Notes under the pieces: generated by a model
What the model saw: the letters and a program-made list of their open reading frames with translations, nothing else
What the model was told of the DNA's origin: nothing
The model's database searches: none
Origin: Acidobacteriota bacterium
GTDB taxonomy: Bacteria > Acidobacteriota > Holophagae > Holophagales > Holophagaceae
DNA: 64,000 bases
Assembly (NCBI GenBank): GCA_021794095.1
Contig: JAJYRN010000012.1
Coordinates: 1-64,000, forward strand
Direction of reading: 5' to 3'
Translations under genes and position numbers: made by a program
In this document: positions 62,481-64,000 of the stretch, in pieces
How the letters are laid out: every line of letters begins with the position of its first letter
Position numbering within the stretch: the first letter of the stretch is position 1

Positions 62481-62593
62481 GGCGGCTCCGGCAAGTACTG
62501 CTTCCAATGTAGCTGGAGCCGCTCTGTGACCGGAGCGTAAATTGAGCGTGCGCCGCTGTCCGGGGACCGGCCTCCGGTGTAAGGTCGAAGCCC

Positions 62594-63931
62594 ATGGGAC
62601 AACGCCCTTCCAGGAACAGCGATCCAGGATTGCCGGCCTTCTTGGGGCGGGCGCTGCTTTCGCTATGCGCCATGCTGTTCCTGGGGGTGGGGCTCGGGAT
62701 GACTCTGCGCCACGGCCTGTCCTCCCTCTGGGTGCTCGGGCTGATCGTCACCCTGGCGTGGCTGGTGGTGCTCATGGCCCGGTGGCAGGTGCGGTTGGTG
62801 GCGGAGCCCCTGGGACAGCTGCTGAACGAGGCGCGGCCCATGGCCATCGCGGATCTTCCCGGTGCGTGGTCCGCCTTGGAACAGGAGAACCTCGATCTGA
62901 AGGAACGGGCCGACCGGGAAGATCAGTTGCTGCGCAGCATCATGACTCGGCTGGAAGAAGGACTACTCCTGTTCGGGGCCGAAGGCAGCCTGGAGATCTT
63001 CAACCCGGCGGCTCAGCGCCTTCTGGGCCTGGGTGCTCCGCTGGCCCAGGGCATGTTCCCGCCGGCGGTGTTCCAGGATCCTGAAAGCCCCGTCGCCCTT
63101 CAGCGGGCCTACTTGGGCGTACCCTCCGAATGGCGCCTGAGCCGGGCTGCGCGGATTCTCCGGGCCCGGGCCATCCCCTTCGCGCCCTCCGGCGCTGTGG
63201 CGGGAGTCCTGCTCACCCTCGACGACATCACCCGTCAAGAGGCCCTGGAGACCACGCGGCAGAAGTTCATCTCGAATGTGAGCCATGAGCTGAAGACGCC
63301 GGTGACCGCGATCCGCATCGCTGCCGAAAACCTCCAGGAAGAGCGCCTTTCGGAGGCTGGTCAGGCCAATGCCCAGGCCTTGCTCCGCTCGGTGGATCGC
63401 CTGGCCCTGCTGCTGGGCGACCTGTCGGAGCTGAGCCGCATTGAAAGCGGAGCCCTGCGGCTGGCGCCCGAGCAGGTGGATCTGGATGGCTTCGTGGCCT
63501 CGCTGCGGGAGGATTTCGAGGTCCGGCATGGCGCCTCGGGCGTCCACCTGGACCTCCAATGGGCCGGCCCCGCCGGGACCAGTGTGGTGGTGGACCCCCT
63601 CCGCCTCAGCCAGATCCTGGAGAACCTGGTCTCCAATGCCGTGAAGTTCAGCCCGCCGGGCGGCACGGTGACCGTGCGGGCGGAACGGACGGACCGCGAC
63701 CTGCAATGGGAGGTCGCCGATGCAGGCCCCGGCATTCCCGAGGCTGAACAGGCGCGGATCTTCGAACGGTTCTACCGGGCCCAGGCCGCCAAAGCCAAGC
63801 CAGGCACGGGTCTCGGTTTGGCCATCGTCAAACACCTGTGTCGTCTGATGGGTGGCGAAGTGACCGTGGAGAGCCACCCCGGTGAAGGCGCCTGCTTCCG
63901 CGTCGTGCTTCCCCTCCAGCCCTCCCGATGA
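62594..63931 (+). CDS. PhoR-like sensor histidine kinase
   Basis: 445 residues, ATG 62594. Two N-terminal membrane helices (~17-62), a PAS-like linker region (~115-215), HisKA with FISNVSHELKTPVTAIRI (His near 241) and HATPase with NLVSNAVKFSPPGG, DAGPGIPEAEQARIFERFYR and GTGLGLAIVKHL. This is the PhoR layout: no periplasmic sensor, PAS plus kinase. Flanked by the PiT/DUF47 operon and a convergent PhoB-like regulator, so phosphate control is a fair inference. Confidence 0.88.
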   Translation: MGQRPSRNSDPGLPAFLGRALLSLCAMLFLGVGLGMTLRHGLSSLWVLGLIVTLAWLVVLMARWQVRLVAEPLGQLLNEARPMAIADLPGAWSALEQENLDLKERADREDQLLRSIMTRLEEGLLLFGAEGSLEIFNPAAQRLLGLGAPLAQGMFPPAVFQDPESPVALQRAYLGVPSEWRLSRAARILRARAIPFAPSGAVAGVLLTLDDITRQEALETTRQKFISNVSHELKTPVTAIRIAAENLQEERLSEAGQANAQALLRSVDRLALLLGDLSELSRIESGALRLAPEQVDLDGFVASLREDFEVRHGASGVHLDLQWAGPAGTSVVVDPLRLSQILENLVSNAVKFSPPGGTVTVRAERTDRDLQWEVADAGPGIPEAEQARIFERFYRAQAAKAKPGTGLGLAIVKHLCRLMGGEVTVESHPGEGACFRVVLPLQPSR

Positions 63932-63939
63932 GCTGAAGC

Positions 63940-64000
63940 TCACGCGCCCGAGGGCCCTCCCAGCCGGTAACCCACGCCGACCAGGGTTTCGATATGGGTC
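63940..64000 (-). CDS. Response regulator C-terminus, OmpR/PhoB-type (partial, cut by window end)
   Basis: On the minus strand the frame starting at 63999 reads THIETLVGVGYRLGGPSGA and stops at TGA (63942-63940). The IxTLVGVGYRL segment is the final beta-hairpin of the OmpR/PhoB winged-helix DNA-binding domain. It is the 3' end of a gene running in from beyond the window. It converges with the PhoR-like kinase, with only 8 nt between stops, so it is probably the cognate regulator. Too short for the ORF track. Confidence 0.75.
   Translation of the reverse strand, partial: THIETLVGVGYRLGGPSGA

Noticed and set aside
1-64000. CRISPR arrays, rRNA, tRNA, insertion sequences, origins
   Set aside because: No spaced direct repeats, no tRNA-like cloverleaf or rRNA stretch, no transposase and no DnaA-box cluster noticed by eye; tRNAscan-SE, Infernal and ISfinder would settle this.

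Overview
The window is GC-rich, densely packed bacterial chromosome with short gaps and many ATGA/TGATG start-stop overlaps. The mix of genes fits a Gram-negative, motile bacterium: OmpA-type outer-membrane proteins, lipoproteins, chemotaxis and two-component genes, bacteriohemerythrin, a DUF3494/Ig-like surface lipoprotein and PIG-L/GT4 genes. My best guess is an Acidobacteriota of the Holophagae/Geothrix type. That is an inference from gene content and style; no marker gene or database search supports it.

Layout. (1) 1-811: no intact gene; it holds a decayed XylR-N-domain fragment. (2) 812-5294: a surface lipoprotein of six Ig-like repeats plus a DUF3494 domain, followed by a barrel protein with two OmpA domains. 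(3) 5436-14164: a stress and envelope cassette of mostly small proteins (His/Asp-rich protein, triple-BON protein, coiled-coil protein, lmo0937-type membrane peptide, Dps-like protein, DUF948-like, YtxH, OmpA-family, DUF1269-like), then a zinc alcohol dehydrogenase, a phospholipase D-like lipoprotein and a Gln/Arg-rich secreted protein. (4) 14297-22141: a CheB-CheR-PAS fusion overlapping a PAS histidine kinase, a DUF3309 peptide, and a three-gene cluster of PIG-L deacetylase, GT4 glycosyltransferase and GH100-like glycosidase. (5) 22216-30454: acyl-CoA synthetase, YbjQ, xerC, an FAH-family hydrolase, a pdxJ-DUF4388-cheZ operon, a strongly structured intergenic element that looks like an RNA, and a DODA-type dioxygenase. 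(6) 30420-41722 (minus): a chemotaxis operon MCP, cheW, STAS, soluble receptor, cheY, cheA, cheR, cheD, cheB, STAS, SpoIIE-phosphatase/anti-sigma-kinase fusion. (7) 41988-48182: a 1770-residue hybrid kinase with triplicated PAS-GAF units, bacteriohemerythrin and a single-domain response regulator. (8) 48215-60625: metabolic and housekeeping genes (ALDH, pta, purN, nnr, tsaE, rmuC, HNH nuclease, pepA, pcm, arginase family, plsC-like, GNAT). (9) 60830-64000 (mixed strands): a PiT phosphate transporter with its DUF47 partner, a PhoR-like kinase, and the 3' end of a convergent PhoB-like regulator cut by the window end.

How the parts work together. The chemotaxis operon carries a full adaptation set (CheR, CheB, CheD), a receptor ending in a CheR-tethering pentapeptide, and a separate CheZ elsewhere. 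It is flanked on both sides by partner-switching parts (two STAS proteins and a phosphatase/kinase fusion), so CheA signalling may be coupled to a partner switch. Its soluble receptor has lost tip residues and carries a CheZ-like motif. The strongest candidate for something undescribed is the intergenic element at 29293-29565, which folds on paper into a closed three-way junction with long helices.
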